Part shown: piece after piece, positions 1 through 6,296 of the stretch
Position numbering within the stretch: position 1 is the stretch's first letter
How the letters are laid out: each line of letters opens with the position of its first letter
The notes under the pieces: model-generated
The model's input: only the letters and a program-made list of their open reading frames with translations
Told to the model about the DNA's origin: nothing
Databases searched by the model: none
DNA from: a bacterium
GTDB lineage: Bacteria > Bacillota > Clostridia > Oscillospirales > Oscillospiraceae
Length of the DNA: 39,743 nucleotides
Direction: 5' to 3'
Assembly (NCBI GenBank): GCA_004560305.1
Contig: SFVI01000020.1
Location: 1-39,743 of the forward strand
Made by a program: the position numbers and the translations under genes

Positions 1-87
1 GAGCATCTCATCAATAGCCGTCCCAGAAAATGCCTCAATTGGCTTTCTCCTTCTGAGGTCTTTTCCTCCTGTGTTGCACTTCCTTGA
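1..87 (+). mobile_element. IS30-family transposase, C-terminal fragment
   Basis: The first 28 codons read from the window edge to a TGA at 85-87. They contain NSRPRKCLNW followed by SPSEVF, which resembles the end of IS30-family transposases, where an NxRPRK(C/T)L...TP.EVF block closes the DDE domain. Only the tail is inside the window, so it cannot be said whether the full element is intact. Bases 88-180 carry no reading frame I can support and should hold the right end of the element, but I could not fix its terminal inverted repeat. The identification rests on one short motif. Confidence 0.6.
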
Positions 88-184
88 CTTTCTGCCCTGT
101 CAGCGAAGCTGACTGAGGGATTGTTTTATGAATTGTTCTAGATTCTCGGTTGCTTCTTGCAAATATTGAACTTTGCTTTTACAA

Positions 185-237
185 CCCCTCCGTCAAAAAT
201 CAAAGATTTTTGCCACCTCCCCTTACACAGGGGAGGC
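185..237. repeat. two-hairpin dispersed-repeat-like element
   Basis: The segment contains two perfect small stem-loops in a row. The first pairs CAAAAATC with GATTTTTG around AAA. The second pairs CCTCCCC with GGGGAGG around TTACACA. They are framed by CCCCTCCGTC and GCCACC. The layout resembles short non-coding repeats scattered through Oscillospiraceae genomes; that comparison is from memory. No second copy occurs in this window. Confidence 0.45.
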
Positions 238-260
238 TTTGGCTGCTTCTTTGACAGACT

Positions 261-297
261 GAAACATCCCGGACACATAAATGTCCGGGATGTTTTG
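261..297. terminator. intrinsic terminator after the EIIC-like gene
   Basis: A perfect 13-bp stem (AACATCCCGGACA, 263-275, with its complement at 282-294) has a 6-nt loop and is flanked by A and T runs. It lies 50 bp beyond the stop codon of the minus-strand membrane protein gene. The plus-strand T run is the better one, so it may work in both directions and insulate against the IS30 remnant. Confidence 0.75.
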
Positions 298-346
298 TAT
301 CATTGCGCTATGAACAAGGGGCGCCACTTACGCAGCCGGGGGCGGA

Positions 347-1420
347 TCAGTCCAGCGTCAGGTCGCCATCCTTCACCCAGCCCAGCTTCCGGCACACCTG
401 GTTGATGGCGGGGGCCAAAATGGCGGGGAGGACAAAGCAGATGAGGATCAGGCCCAGCCAGTCAAAACCGGTGGGCGTGATGGCGGCGGCACCCTTGGCA
501 ATGGCTTCCTCACTGGGGGCCAGCCAGCCGGTCCACACGCCGATCTGGCCGCACAGGCCGCAGGTGCCCATGCCGGAGTTGATGGGAGCGCCGTTCATCT
601 CCAGTCGAAAAACGCAGGTGGCAATGGGGCCGGTGATGGCAGAAGCCAGAGTGGGGGCAATCCAGATGCGGGGGTTTTTCACGATATTGGGCATTTGCAG
701 CATGGAGGTGCCAAGGCCCTGACTCACCAGGCCGCCCCAGCGGTTCTCCCTGAAGCTCATAACGGCGAAGCCCACCATCTGGGCGCAGCAGCCCGCCACA
801 GCGGCGCCGCCGGCCAGGCCTGTCAGCCCCAGTACGGAGCAGATGGCAGCGGAGGAGATGGGCAGGGTCAGAGCCACACCCACCAGCACGCTGACGGCGA
901 TGCCCATCCAGAAGGGCTGGAGCTTGGTGGCGTTGTCAATGATGATACCAAAGGCGCTGGCGGCGGCTCCAATGGGAGGCGCAATGAGCTTTGCCAGGGC
1001 CACGCCGATCACGATGGTGACAGCAGGCGTCACCAGAATGTCGACTTTCGTTTCCTTGCTGACGGCTTTGCCGCACTCGGCCGCCACGATCGCAATGATG
1101 AGCACGGCCAGAGGCCCGCCGGCGCCGCCTTCGGCATTGGCGGCCCAGCCTACAGCGGCCAGGGAGAACAGCACCATGGGGTCCGCTTTCAGGGCATAGC
1201 CGATGGCAACGGCCATGGCGGGGCCGGAAACACTCATGGCGTAAACGCCGATGTCGGTGAGATACGGAATCCCCAGCTGGAGACCCAGCGTTTTGATGAT
1301 GGTGCCAATGAGCAGGGAGCAGAACAAGCCCTGCGCCATAGCGCCCAGCGCATCAATGCCATACCGCCTGGCAGAAATCACAATGTTTTTCCGCTGGAGA
1401 AAGGCTTTTACGTTTTCCAT
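347..1420 (-). CDS. PTS EIIC-like / PfoR-type membrane protein, candidate niacin-related transporter
   Basis: A 357-residue, very hydrophobic protein with about ten membrane segments, matching stand-alone PTS_EIIC_2 (PfoR-like, COG3641) proteins. Landmarks are glycine/alanine-rich loops such as NAEGGAGGPLAV (about residue 95) and NSGMGTCGLCGQIG (about residue 300). No EIIA or EIIB domain or gene is nearby, so sugar phosphorylation is not supported. I chose the ATG at 1420 because upstream codons are not membrane-protein-like and run into the promoter/operator; AGGTG lies upstream. The gene has its own strong promoter with a 32-bp palindrome at the start site, and niaR lies directly upstream. 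Uncharacterised membrane proteins are known members of NiaR regulons, so niacin or a related pyridine is a reasonable substrate guess. Membership of the family is fairly sure; the substrate is inference. Confidence 0.8.
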   Translation of the reverse strand: MENVKAFLQRKNIVISARRYGIDALGAMAQGLFCSLLIGTIIKTLGLQLGIPYLTDIGVYAMSVSGPAMAVAIGYALKADPMVLFSLAAVGWAANAEGGAGGPLAVLIIAIVAAECGKAVSKETKVDILVTPAVTIVIGVALAKLIAPPIGAAASAFGIIIDNATKLQPFWMGIAVSVLVGVALTLPISSAAICSVLGLTGLAGGAAVAGCCAQMVGFAVMSFRENRWGGLVSQGLGTSMLQMPNIVKNPRIWIAPTLASAITGPIATCVFRLEMNGAPINSGMGTCGLCGQIGVWTGWLAPSEEAIAKGAAAITPTGFDWLGLILICFVLPAILAPAINQVCRKLGWVKDGDLTLD

Positions 1421-1450
1421 AGGGAGCACCTGTTTCCTTTGTATAAAAAG

Positions 1451-1482
1451 TGGTAGACATGTGTCTTGACACCTGTCTACCA
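1451..1482. promoter_or_regulatory. 32-bp palindromic operator, probable NiaR site
   Basis: The left arm TGGTAGACATGTGTC and right arm GACACCTGTCTACCA are reverse complements at 14 of 15 positions, separated by TT. The palindrome starts 1 bp downstream of the -10 box at 1484-1489 and covers the expected transcription start, so a bound protein would block initiation. The niaR gene ends about 60 bp upstream. The GACAC/TGTC half-site pattern fits my recollection of Firmicutes NiaR sites, but assignment to NiaR is inference from adjacency. Confidence 0.75.
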
Positions 1483-1483
1483 C

Positions 1484-1512
1484 ACTATACACGCAATGCA
1501 ATCGCTTGTCAA
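1484..1512 (-). promoter_or_regulatory. sigma-A promoter of the EIIC-like gene
   Basis: On the minus strand TTGACA (1507-1512) is followed after exactly 17 bp by TATAGT (1484-1489). Transcription should start near 1477, inside the palindromic operator, leaving a leader of roughly 55 nt before the ATG at 1420. The -35 is a full consensus match, implying a strong promoter that needs repression. Confidence 0.85.
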
Positions 1513-1541
1513 CGGTATTTTTTCAGGGAGAGCATATTCCC

Positions 1542-2051
1542 TTATTCCAGCAGGACGCTCATATCCCGCAGGGCATCTTCCACCCGCTGAAAAGCAGCCT
1601 CATCGGGGCAGGAGAGGGTATGAAGATGAATTCCGCCTGTCAGGTCTGACAAGGGGCGAGCCTCCGCCCGGGCGCAGCGGGCGATAAACTGGCTCACATC
1701 GTACCGGCTGGCCAGCTGCAAAGGCCCGGTCAGCTGGCCGTAAATGGGATGGTCCACGATGACATCCAGCACCGTGCAGCCATGGTCCACCATGGCGTTC
1801 AGTTCTGCCTCCATGCCGGCAGCGTCATGCTGGCAGGCCACCTGGCGGATCAGGCCGCCGGATTCCCGCAGAACCACATAGCCTCTGGGGGTGGCGGAGA
1901 TGTTGGCTCCTGCCGCCCGCAGCAGCGCCACATCTCCCACCACGATCTGCCGGCTGACGGAGAACTGCCGGGCCAGAGCTGAGGCGCTGACAGGATGGCC
2001 GGCGCTGTTGAGCGTATTCAAAATGGCCTGACGGCGTTCCTCAGCACGCAT
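1542..2051 (-). CDS. niaR: NiaR-type transcriptional repressor of NAD/niacin genes
   Basis: A 169-residue protein with an N-terminal winged helix-turn-helix (about residues 5-60; SASALARQFSVSRQIVVGDV is the recognition region) and a C-terminal 3H domain. The 3H metal-binding histidines are visible in VDHPIYGQ (about residue 100) and GGIHLHTL (about 140). This matches NiaR/YrxA, the niacin-responsive repressor of NAD synthesis genes in Firmicutes. The start at 2051 has GGAGGG upstream and its own promoter. The same frame stays open upstream into the truncated DUF917 gene, giving a 482-codon reading frame, but this is a fusion by accident: the bridging residues are the translated promoter region. 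Its likely target is the neighbouring membrane-protein gene, whose promoter carries a long palindrome. Confidence 0.9.
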   Translation of the reverse strand: MRAEERRQAILNTLNSAGHPVSASALARQFSVSRQIVVGDVALLRAAGANISATPRGYVVLRESGGLIRQVACQHDAAGMEAELNAMVDHGCTVLDVIVDHPIYGQLTGPLQLASRYDVSQFIARCARAEARPLSDLTGGIHLHTLSCPDEAAFQRVEDALRDMSVLLE

Positions 2052-2084
2052 GGCGGATCCCTCCCTGTGGATTTTCTTAGCAGC

Positions 2085-2112
2085 AGTATACCACACTGAG
2101 CGAAAAATGCAA
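2085..2112 (-). promoter_or_regulatory. promoter of niaR
   Basis: Minus-strand TTGCAT (2107-2112) and TATACT (2085-2090) are 16 bp apart, placing the start near 2078 and a leader of about 27 nt before the niaR ATG. No copy of the downstream palindrome is seen here, so autoregulation is not suggested. The deletion junction with the DUF917 remnant lies about 15 bp upstream of the -35 box. Confidence 0.7.
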
Positions 2113-2126
2113 AGGAAAAGGAGCGT

Positions 2127-2990
2127 TGCTCCCAGCTCCTTCCCCATCACGCTGCCGATGGTTTCGGCGGCCTTGACCTGCATGGGGCCGTAGGTATAGC
2201 CGTCAACGGTTTCATATTCGGCGGCAACGACGCTGCCGTCAAACACCCGTCTGCCCTTTCTGGTGCGGAGGATGGCTTCAACACAGTCCTCCCCCTTTGC
2301 CAGGGCTTCCCGGTAGGCGACGCCCAGCTTTTCCGCATCGGAAATGGCGCCCAGAATCACGGACTTTTCCAGCACCGCCGCCGTGTTCACATGGTCAACC
2401 ACCATGATCTCATTCCGGCTCACCGCCGCCAGGGCACGAACCAGATCCTCGCCCCGGGTATCATCGGCCACATGAGTAAACACGGCGCTCTCCCCGAAGT
2501 CGTTGGTAACTGCCATGGGGCACATGGGGATGCCGTCAAGATAGTAGGTGGAGTGCTGCAGGCAGGGCACCGAGCGGCCCGCCGGGTCGCCGTCCATGAT
2601 GATCCGACCGGTCATGGCGGCGGTATAAAAGGCACAGGCGGTGTTCTCCCCGCCCAGCTCCGTGCTGATCACGGCGTCCAGCGGTCTGCCGATCACCCGT
2701 TCCACATTCTCCATGGCAATGAGGTAGGGGCTTTTCTCCGGCAGAGGCAGCCTTTCATATTTTTTGATGTCCTCCTCTGTGAGGGGGGAAATGGCGCCGC
2801 AGCCATAGGGGGTGCCAATATAGGTGTCCGGGCTGACCTCATCAAAGGAGGCCAGAACAAATTCCTTTCCGGCGGCAAGCGCCTCGTCGATCAGGGCCAT
2901 GCCGTTTTCCAGCGGGCCGCCGCCCCCTGTACCCAGAATGGTGCAGCCCAGAAGGATGTTCTCAATCTCGGTTCTGTTCAGCTTTCTCAT
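2127..2990 (-). pseudogene. DUF917 family protein (hydantoinase-associated), 3' truncated
   Basis: The first 287 residues match the DUF917 family (COG3535, often beside hydantoinase/oxoprolinase or peptide transport genes): LLGCTILGTGGGG at residues 14-26 and the internal block ENTACAFYTAAMTGRIIMDG. Family members are usually about 350-370 residues; this copy stops being family-like after GKELG, where it runs into the niaR promoter region. Its ATG lies 7 bp after the stop of the DppD remnant, consistent with a former operon dppABCD-DUF917. The role in peptide or hydantoin-type substrate use is inference, and the 70-80 missing C-terminal residues make activity doubtful. Confidence 0.8.
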
Positions 2991-2996
2991 ATATTT

Positions 2997-3146
2997 TTAC
3001 TCCAATATTCCAATTTTGTGGCAGCACACATAGTGCTCCGGGTTGATGTGGGTCTCCGCCGGCTGGGTTTTGCCGCATTCCTCCGCGGCATAGGGGCAGC
3101 GGGTGTGGAATGCGCAGCCGGAGGGCGGGTCAATGGCGCTGGGGAT
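2997..3146 (-). pseudogene. peptide ABC transporter ATPase (DppD/OppD type), C-terminal remnant
   Basis: A different frame from the DppC stub reads IPSAIDPPSGCAFHTRCPYA and then about 29 more residues to TAA. The PPSGCxFHxRCPxA block is the cysteine-containing C-terminal signature of oligopeptide/dipeptide ABC ATPases. Walker A, the ABC signature and Walker B are all absent: roughly 280 residues are missing upstream. The remnant is joined to the dppC stub around 3140-3146, so a single deletion removed most of dppC and most of dppD. Confidence 0.85.
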
Positions 3147-3297
3147 AAGGTACGATGTAGGGGGAAAAAGCGGCCACGAGAATGATCAGCACAAGGGTGA
3201 TGGCCGCCAGCAAAGAGAGCTTATTCTGAGCCAGCAGATAGAGACTTTCCTTGAAGCTGTGCAGCTTCGGCTTTAAGGTTTCAATAAAAGGATTCAT
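3130..3297 (-). pseudogene. peptide ABC transporter permease (DppC/OppC type), N-terminal stub
   Basis: From the ATG at 3297, with an ideal AGGAGG at 3304-3309, the frame encodes a cytosolic start and the first membrane helix (LSLLAAITLVLIILVAAF), then SPYIVPYP, the usual sequence just after helix 1 in DppC. After about 50 residues it enters foreign sequence and stops at 3130. Full-length DppC is about 290 residues, so the binding-protein-dependent permease domain is gone. Gene order after dppB confirms the identity. Confidence 0.85.
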
Positions 3298-3308
3298 TGC
3301 GCGCCTCC

Positions 3309-4319
3309 TTACAATCTGACTCTCGGGTCGGAAGCGATGATGATATCGGCCAGAAGGTTCAGGATGATATAACTGATCGCGCCGAAGAGCGTTGAGCCGA
3401 TGATGGCGGGGTAGTCCATGGTGGTGATGGAGTTGGAGATATAGCTGCCGATGCCAGGCCAGCTGAAGATGGCTTCCACCAGGAAGGTGTCCGTCAGGGT
3501 ATAGCCCATGGAGAGGGCAACGTCTGTGGCGGTGGTGCCCAGCGCGTTTTTCAGCGCGTACTTCCACAGCATCCGCACTTCCCTGATGCCGTAAGAGCGG
3601 CCGGCGGTGATGTAGTCCTCGTTGAGGATCTCCAGCAGAGCGGAGCGAGTCATTCTTGACACCAGGCCGATGGGATAAAGCGCAACAGTGATCCCCGGCA
3701 GGAGAATATGCCTGAAGGCGTCGGCAAACATGGCCCAGTTCCCTGTCAGCATGCAGTCGATGAGCAGCATGCCGGTGATGTGGGGCTTATCGCCGAAAAC
3801 CGTGGCCATAATGCTGATCTCGCCGCCGATGGGCAGCCAGTTCAGGAGCTTATAGAAGATCAGCTGGAAAAACAGGGCCACCCAGAAGGTAGGCAGAGAC
3901 ACGGCGCCGATGGAAAACAGCCGGCTGGCATGGTCAAAGAGCTTGTCTTTCTTTTTCGCCGAGTAGATACCCAGCGGAATCCCGATGATGATGGCAAGGA
4001 TGAAAGCAAAAAGAACCAGCTCCAGCGTTGCGGGGACGTACTGCTTCAGCTCGGTCATGACAGGCTGTTTGCTGTTCAGCGAGGTACCCAGATCGCCCTT
4101 GACCAGCTGGCCCAGATACTTGCCGTACTGCACCATAAGCGGCTGGTCCAGCCCAAGCTCGATCCTCGCTTGTTCCAGCTGCTCCGCCGTGGCTCTGGCG
4201 CCCGCCCATTTCACCTCCGGCGCGGAGGGCAGAACGCGGGAGATCAGAAAGGTGATCGTGACAACGCCCTGAAGAACAACAATGCTGCTGAGAATGCGCT
4301 TGAAAATGTATTTAAGCAT
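3309..4319 (-). CDS. dppB: dipeptide/oligopeptide ABC transporter permease DppB
   Basis: A 336-residue inner-membrane permease, normal length for DppB/OppB. It has the N-terminal helix after MLKYIFKRIL, the LAIIIGIPLGIYSAKKKDK segment (helix 3 and coupling region) and the EAA-like loop in the second half (RSYGIREVRMLWKYALKNA, about residues 245-265), which docks on the ATPase. The ATG at 4319 has AGGAGAG upstream. It is the only intact gene of its former operon: binding protein, second permease and ATPase on both sides are deleted in part, so even if translated it could not form a working importer from this locus alone. Confidence 0.92.
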   Translation of the reverse strand: MLKYIFKRILSSIVVLQGVVTITFLISRVLPSAPEVKWAGARATAEQLEQARIELGLDQPLMVQYGKYLGQLVKGDLGTSLNSKQPVMTELKQYVPATLELVLFAFILAIIIGIPLGIYSAKKKDKLFDHASRLFSIGAVSLPTFWVALFFQLIFYKLLNWLPIGGEISIMATVFGDKPHITGMLLIDCMLTGNWAMFADAFRHILLPGITVALYPIGLVSRMTRSALLEILNEDYITAGRSYGIREVRMLWKYALKNALGTTATDVALSMGYTLTDTFLVEAIFSWPGIGSYISNSITTMDYPAIIGSTLFGAISYIILNLLADIIIASDPRVRL

Positions 4320-4330
4320 GATAATCTCTC

Positions 4331-4365
4331 CTAAAAATCACAGGCGGCTTTTGCAGCCGCCTGTG
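4331..4365 (-). terminator. stem-loop with T run between binding-protein and permease genes
   Basis: A perfect 10-bp GC-rich stem (CACAGGCGGC, 4339-4348, and its complement at 4356-4365) is followed on the minus strand by ATTTTTAG. It sits between the binding-protein stop and the dppB ribosome site. Such partial terminators in ABC operons protect the binding-protein message and lower permease expression; that role here is inference. Confidence 0.7.
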
Positions 4366-4383
4366 GGGACCATGCGGAACGTT

Positions 4384-5226
4384 TCAGTTCATAGTGACGT
4401 TGTAGTAATAAATGCTGGCCGGGTATGCGGGATTCTCGTAAACGCCGCTGATGCTCTTGGAAGTAACAAAGGTATTCACGATGTCATTGAGAGAAATGAT
4501 ATCCGCATTGTCGATGATGCCCTGCTGCACCTCGGCGTAGTTTTTGATGGCAAGGTCACGGTCGGTAGAGGTCTTTTCAATGGCCTCCGTAATCAGTTCG
4601 TCGTAGTGCTCATCTTTGATGTAGCCCAGGTTGTAGCAAATCTCCTCCTCGGAGAGAACCAGGCTGGCAAACCAGCTCTCGGGGGTTGCGTAGTCCGGCC
4701 ACCAGACAAAGGCAAACAGATCCTGGCGTGCCTCGGGGTCATTGGCCTGGGCGATGGTGTAAGGGCCGGTGCCGCCGTCATTGCCGGCGTTGAACCACTC
4801 GGTATCCTGATCCACTGCCGCATCGCTGATGATGTAGCTGGCGGAGGCGGCGGAGGCGATCAGATCCACAGGTGCAGAGTAGCTGCAGGTGAAGGTCACC
4901 TGGTAATCGCTGGTCTGCTCAATGGATTCAACCGCATCCCAGATGTAGGCGGCGCCCATGCCCATCTCGATGGTCTTGTTGATGGACTTGACAACATTGG
5001 CCGCCGTCATGGGCGTGCCGTCGTGGAAGGTAACGTCGTCACGGAGATTGAACACCCAGACATCACCGGTCTCATTCACGGGCCGGTCCTTTGCCAGGAG
5101 GGCTTCCACCTCGCCGGTAGCGTCGTTGTAATGGGTGAGGGTCTCGTAAACATTGTGGAGAACCATAATGCCGTTGGAGTTCTCACTTCTCGGGTCAAGG
5201 GTCACATAGGGCTGGGAGGAATATGC
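4384..5226 (-). pseudogene. peptide ABC transporter substrate-binding protein, N-truncated and internally deleted
   Basis: Recognisable SBP_bac_5 sequence: QPYVTLDPRSENSNG, then VTFHDGTPMTAANV (the hallmark motif), GTGPYTIAQ, and a C-terminal half from NDPEARQ. Two losses are evident. The signal peptide, lipobox and first residues are missing, since the frame runs straight into the acetyltransferase remnant near 5226. GTGPYTIAQ is joined directly to NDPEARQDLF near 4750, skipping the 150-200 residues that normally separate these blocks in a protein of about 500-550 residues; the frame is kept. As written it could not be exported and would lack much of the ligand cleft. Confidence 0.85.
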
Positions 5227-5579
5227 GTGGTAAAGCACCGCGCTGCTGCTTTCTGTGCCGCCGGTACTGCCGGCTGGACAAGGACCCGTTCCTGGGTTGG
5301 GTGCTGATGGACCTGCACCATGGTCAGTGGCGGCAGTTCTACTCCTTTACCGAGGAGCCCCAGCTGATGGTGGACGATATCGCCCCCACCTTCTGCTGCG
5401 AGAAGCACCCGGATTCGCCCTTCATCCATCAGGAGATGTTCTCCATGAAACCCGCCCATGGCCGCTACACCCTGGATGGGCATCTGTACAAGGAGTTTGT
5501 GGATGGTCAGGTCACCGCGAAGGAACTGACGGATGAGGAGATGCCCGCCGCCTATCGCAAATTTGACTTTGCATATTAA
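5227..5579 (+). pseudogene. arylamine N-acetyltransferase family, C-terminal remnant
   Basis: About 100 residues match the C-terminal part of the NAT family: WRQFYSFTEEPQL, then CEKHPDSPF (beta-barrel/lid region), GRYTLDG and LTDEEMP. The catalytic Cys and the N-terminal helical domain are absent, so it cannot be active. Family-like sequence begins only at RLDKDP near 5270; upstream codons run into the head-to-head binding-protein gene. Both genes lost their 5' ends at the same join, as expected for one deletion across a divergent promoter region. Confidence 0.8.
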
Positions 5580-5615
5580 TCGTTCCGTTCCGGGGCTTCA
5601 TCCTATCTGCAAGCA

Positions 5616-5655
5616 AAAACGCAGAGCGTCTTAATGATGCTCTGCGTTTTATTCT
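5616..5655 (+). terminator. intrinsic terminator after the N-acetyltransferase remnant
   Basis: A 12-bp stem AAAACGCAGAGC/GCTCTGCGTTTT with a short AT loop is followed by TTTTATTCTTT. It lies about 37 bp beyond the TAA at 5577-5579. The CGCAG/CTGCG stem core is shared with the two identical hairpins at 5675 and 5956. Confidence 0.75.
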
Positions 5656-5674
5656 TTCCGATGACCGGGTAAAA

Positions 5675-5712
5675 ACAGAAACGCAGGGTGCTCTAACGAA
5701 CACTCTGCGTTT
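5675..5712. repeat. 38-bp hairpin repeat, copy 1
   Basis: This 38-bp segment is identical to the one at 5956-5993. It forms a stem from AAACGCAG pairing with CTGCGTTT, with a weakly paired interior. Nothing nearby needs termination here apart from the preceding hairpin, so it looks like a duplicated terminator. Confidence 0.7.
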
Positions 5713-5729
5713 GTTCCTTTCGTCTAACC

Positions 5730-5763
5730 CAAATTGAAGCCCAGCGTAGCGGGTTCAATTTGG
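5730..5763. repeat. palindromic hairpin repeat, related to 22826-22860
   Basis: CAAATTGAA and TTCAATTTG pair around GCCCAGCGTAGCGGG, whose CCC and GGG pair again. The central GAAGCCCAGCG(T/A)AGCGGG core recurs with one mismatch inside the ribosomal-protein cluster 17 kb away, so it belongs to a small dispersed family. Confidence 0.7.
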
Positions 5764-5791
5764 AAAGGAGGAGCAAGGGAGCGGGTGGATG

Positions 5792-5842
5792 GCGTTCTTT
5801 TTTACAAAAAAAGAACGCGGTCGCAAAGCGTACTTTGCGACC
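5792..5842. repeat. two adjacent perfect hairpins
   Basis: GCGTTCTTTTTT pairs with AAAAAAAGAACGC, and immediately after it GGTCGCAAAG pairs with CTTTGCGACC around CGTA. Neither is followed by a T run in a useful place for a gene. They form part of the hairpin-dense stretch 5600-5945, which has no supported gene. Confidence 0.6.
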
Positions 5843-5845
5843 ACG

Positions 5846-5877
5846 TGGTCCGAGTGACTAGATTCGAACGAACGGCC
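5846..5877 (-). pseudogene. 3'-end fragment of tRNA-Pro
   Basis: Bases 5846-5869 are identical to the 3' end of the tRNA-Pro gene at 5997-6020 (CCA, acceptor strand, T-arm), and similarity continues to about 5877 with three mismatches. The T-stem cannot pair fully and the rest of the tRNA is absent, so it is non-functional. It could be a tRNA decay product or the far copy of an attachment site. Confidence 0.75.
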
Positions 5878-5955
5878 GGCAGCGGCGCTTACGCCGCTTT
5901 GGCCGCTTGCGGCCATTATTATATTGCAAGAGGCCGCTAGTTCTCTGCTCATAAA

Positions 5956-5993
5956 ACAGAAACGCAGGGTGCTCTAACGAACACTCTGCGTTT
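5956..5993 (-). terminator. 38-bp hairpin repeat, copy 2; probable tRNA-Pro terminator
   Basis: Identical over 38 bp to 5675-5712. On the minus strand the AAACGCAG/CTGCGTTT stem ends in CTGTTTTAT and begins 4 bp past the encoded CCA of tRNA-Pro, a good position for termination of that transcript. Confidence 0.65.
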
Positions 5994-5996
5994 TGC

Positions 5997-6072
5997 TGGT
6001 CCGAGTGACTAGATTCGAACTAGCGGCCTCTTGAACCCCATTCAAGCGCGCTACCATCTGCGCTACACCCGG
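5997..6072 (-). tRNA. tRNA-Pro, anticodon GGG
   Basis: A 76-nt cloverleaf with CCA encoded. The acceptor stem pairs CCGGGTG with CACTCGG (one G-T pair), the D-arm is GCGCAGATGGTAGCGC, the anticodon stem CTTGA/TCAAG has the loop ATGGGGT with GGG at positions 34-36, and the T-arm CTAG/CTAG holds TTCGAAT. The GGG anticodon reads CCC and CCT. A TATAAT box lies 14 bp upstream and a hairpin just downstream. A 24-bp copy of its 3' end lies about 150 bp away. Confidence 0.95.
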
Positions 6073-6086
6073 ATCTCTGTTGCCAA

Positions 6087-6092
6087 ATTATA
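6087..6092 (-). promoter_or_regulatory. -10 box of the tRNA-Pro promoter
   Basis: TATAAT on the minus strand places transcription start about 5-8 nt before the mature tRNA. The -35 region is weak (CATTTA at 17 bp), so only the -10 is assigned. Confidence 0.55.
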
Positions 6093-6212
6093 TTAGCACA
6101 ATCTATCAATAAATGCAAGCCCTAATTTTCAAAAATCCGCATTATTTCTTTGCGTTTTCATCGGGCTTTACTGCGCAGTAAAGCTGCATTCTGCCATCAT
6201 TACCCAAACGGC

Positions 6213-6241
6213 TTGACCGTTTTGACCAAGTGGGATAAAAT
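6213..6241 (+). promoter_or_regulatory. promoter of the M20 amidohydrolase
   Basis: TTGACC (6213-6218) and TAAAAT (6236-6241) are 17 bp apart on the plus strand, giving a start near 6248 and a leader of about 50 nt. AAACGG-CTTGA-CCGTTT, an inverted repeat overlapping the -35, could be a regulator site. Confidence 0.75.
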
Positions 6242-6296
6242 AAGTCCGGACGCGGTACGTCCCGGTTTATGATCAAGACAGGAGTTGAGGCATAAG

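Noticed and set aside
1542..2990. A DUF917-NiaR fusion protein as a new regulator
   Set aside because: The 26 residues between the parts are the translated promoter region of niaR, and niaR has its own promoter, ribosome site and ATG. It is a chance open frame over a deletion join.
5600..5995. CRISPR array
   Set aside because: The 38-bp repeats are only two, 243 bp apart, with unrelated hairpins between them and no cas genes nearby.
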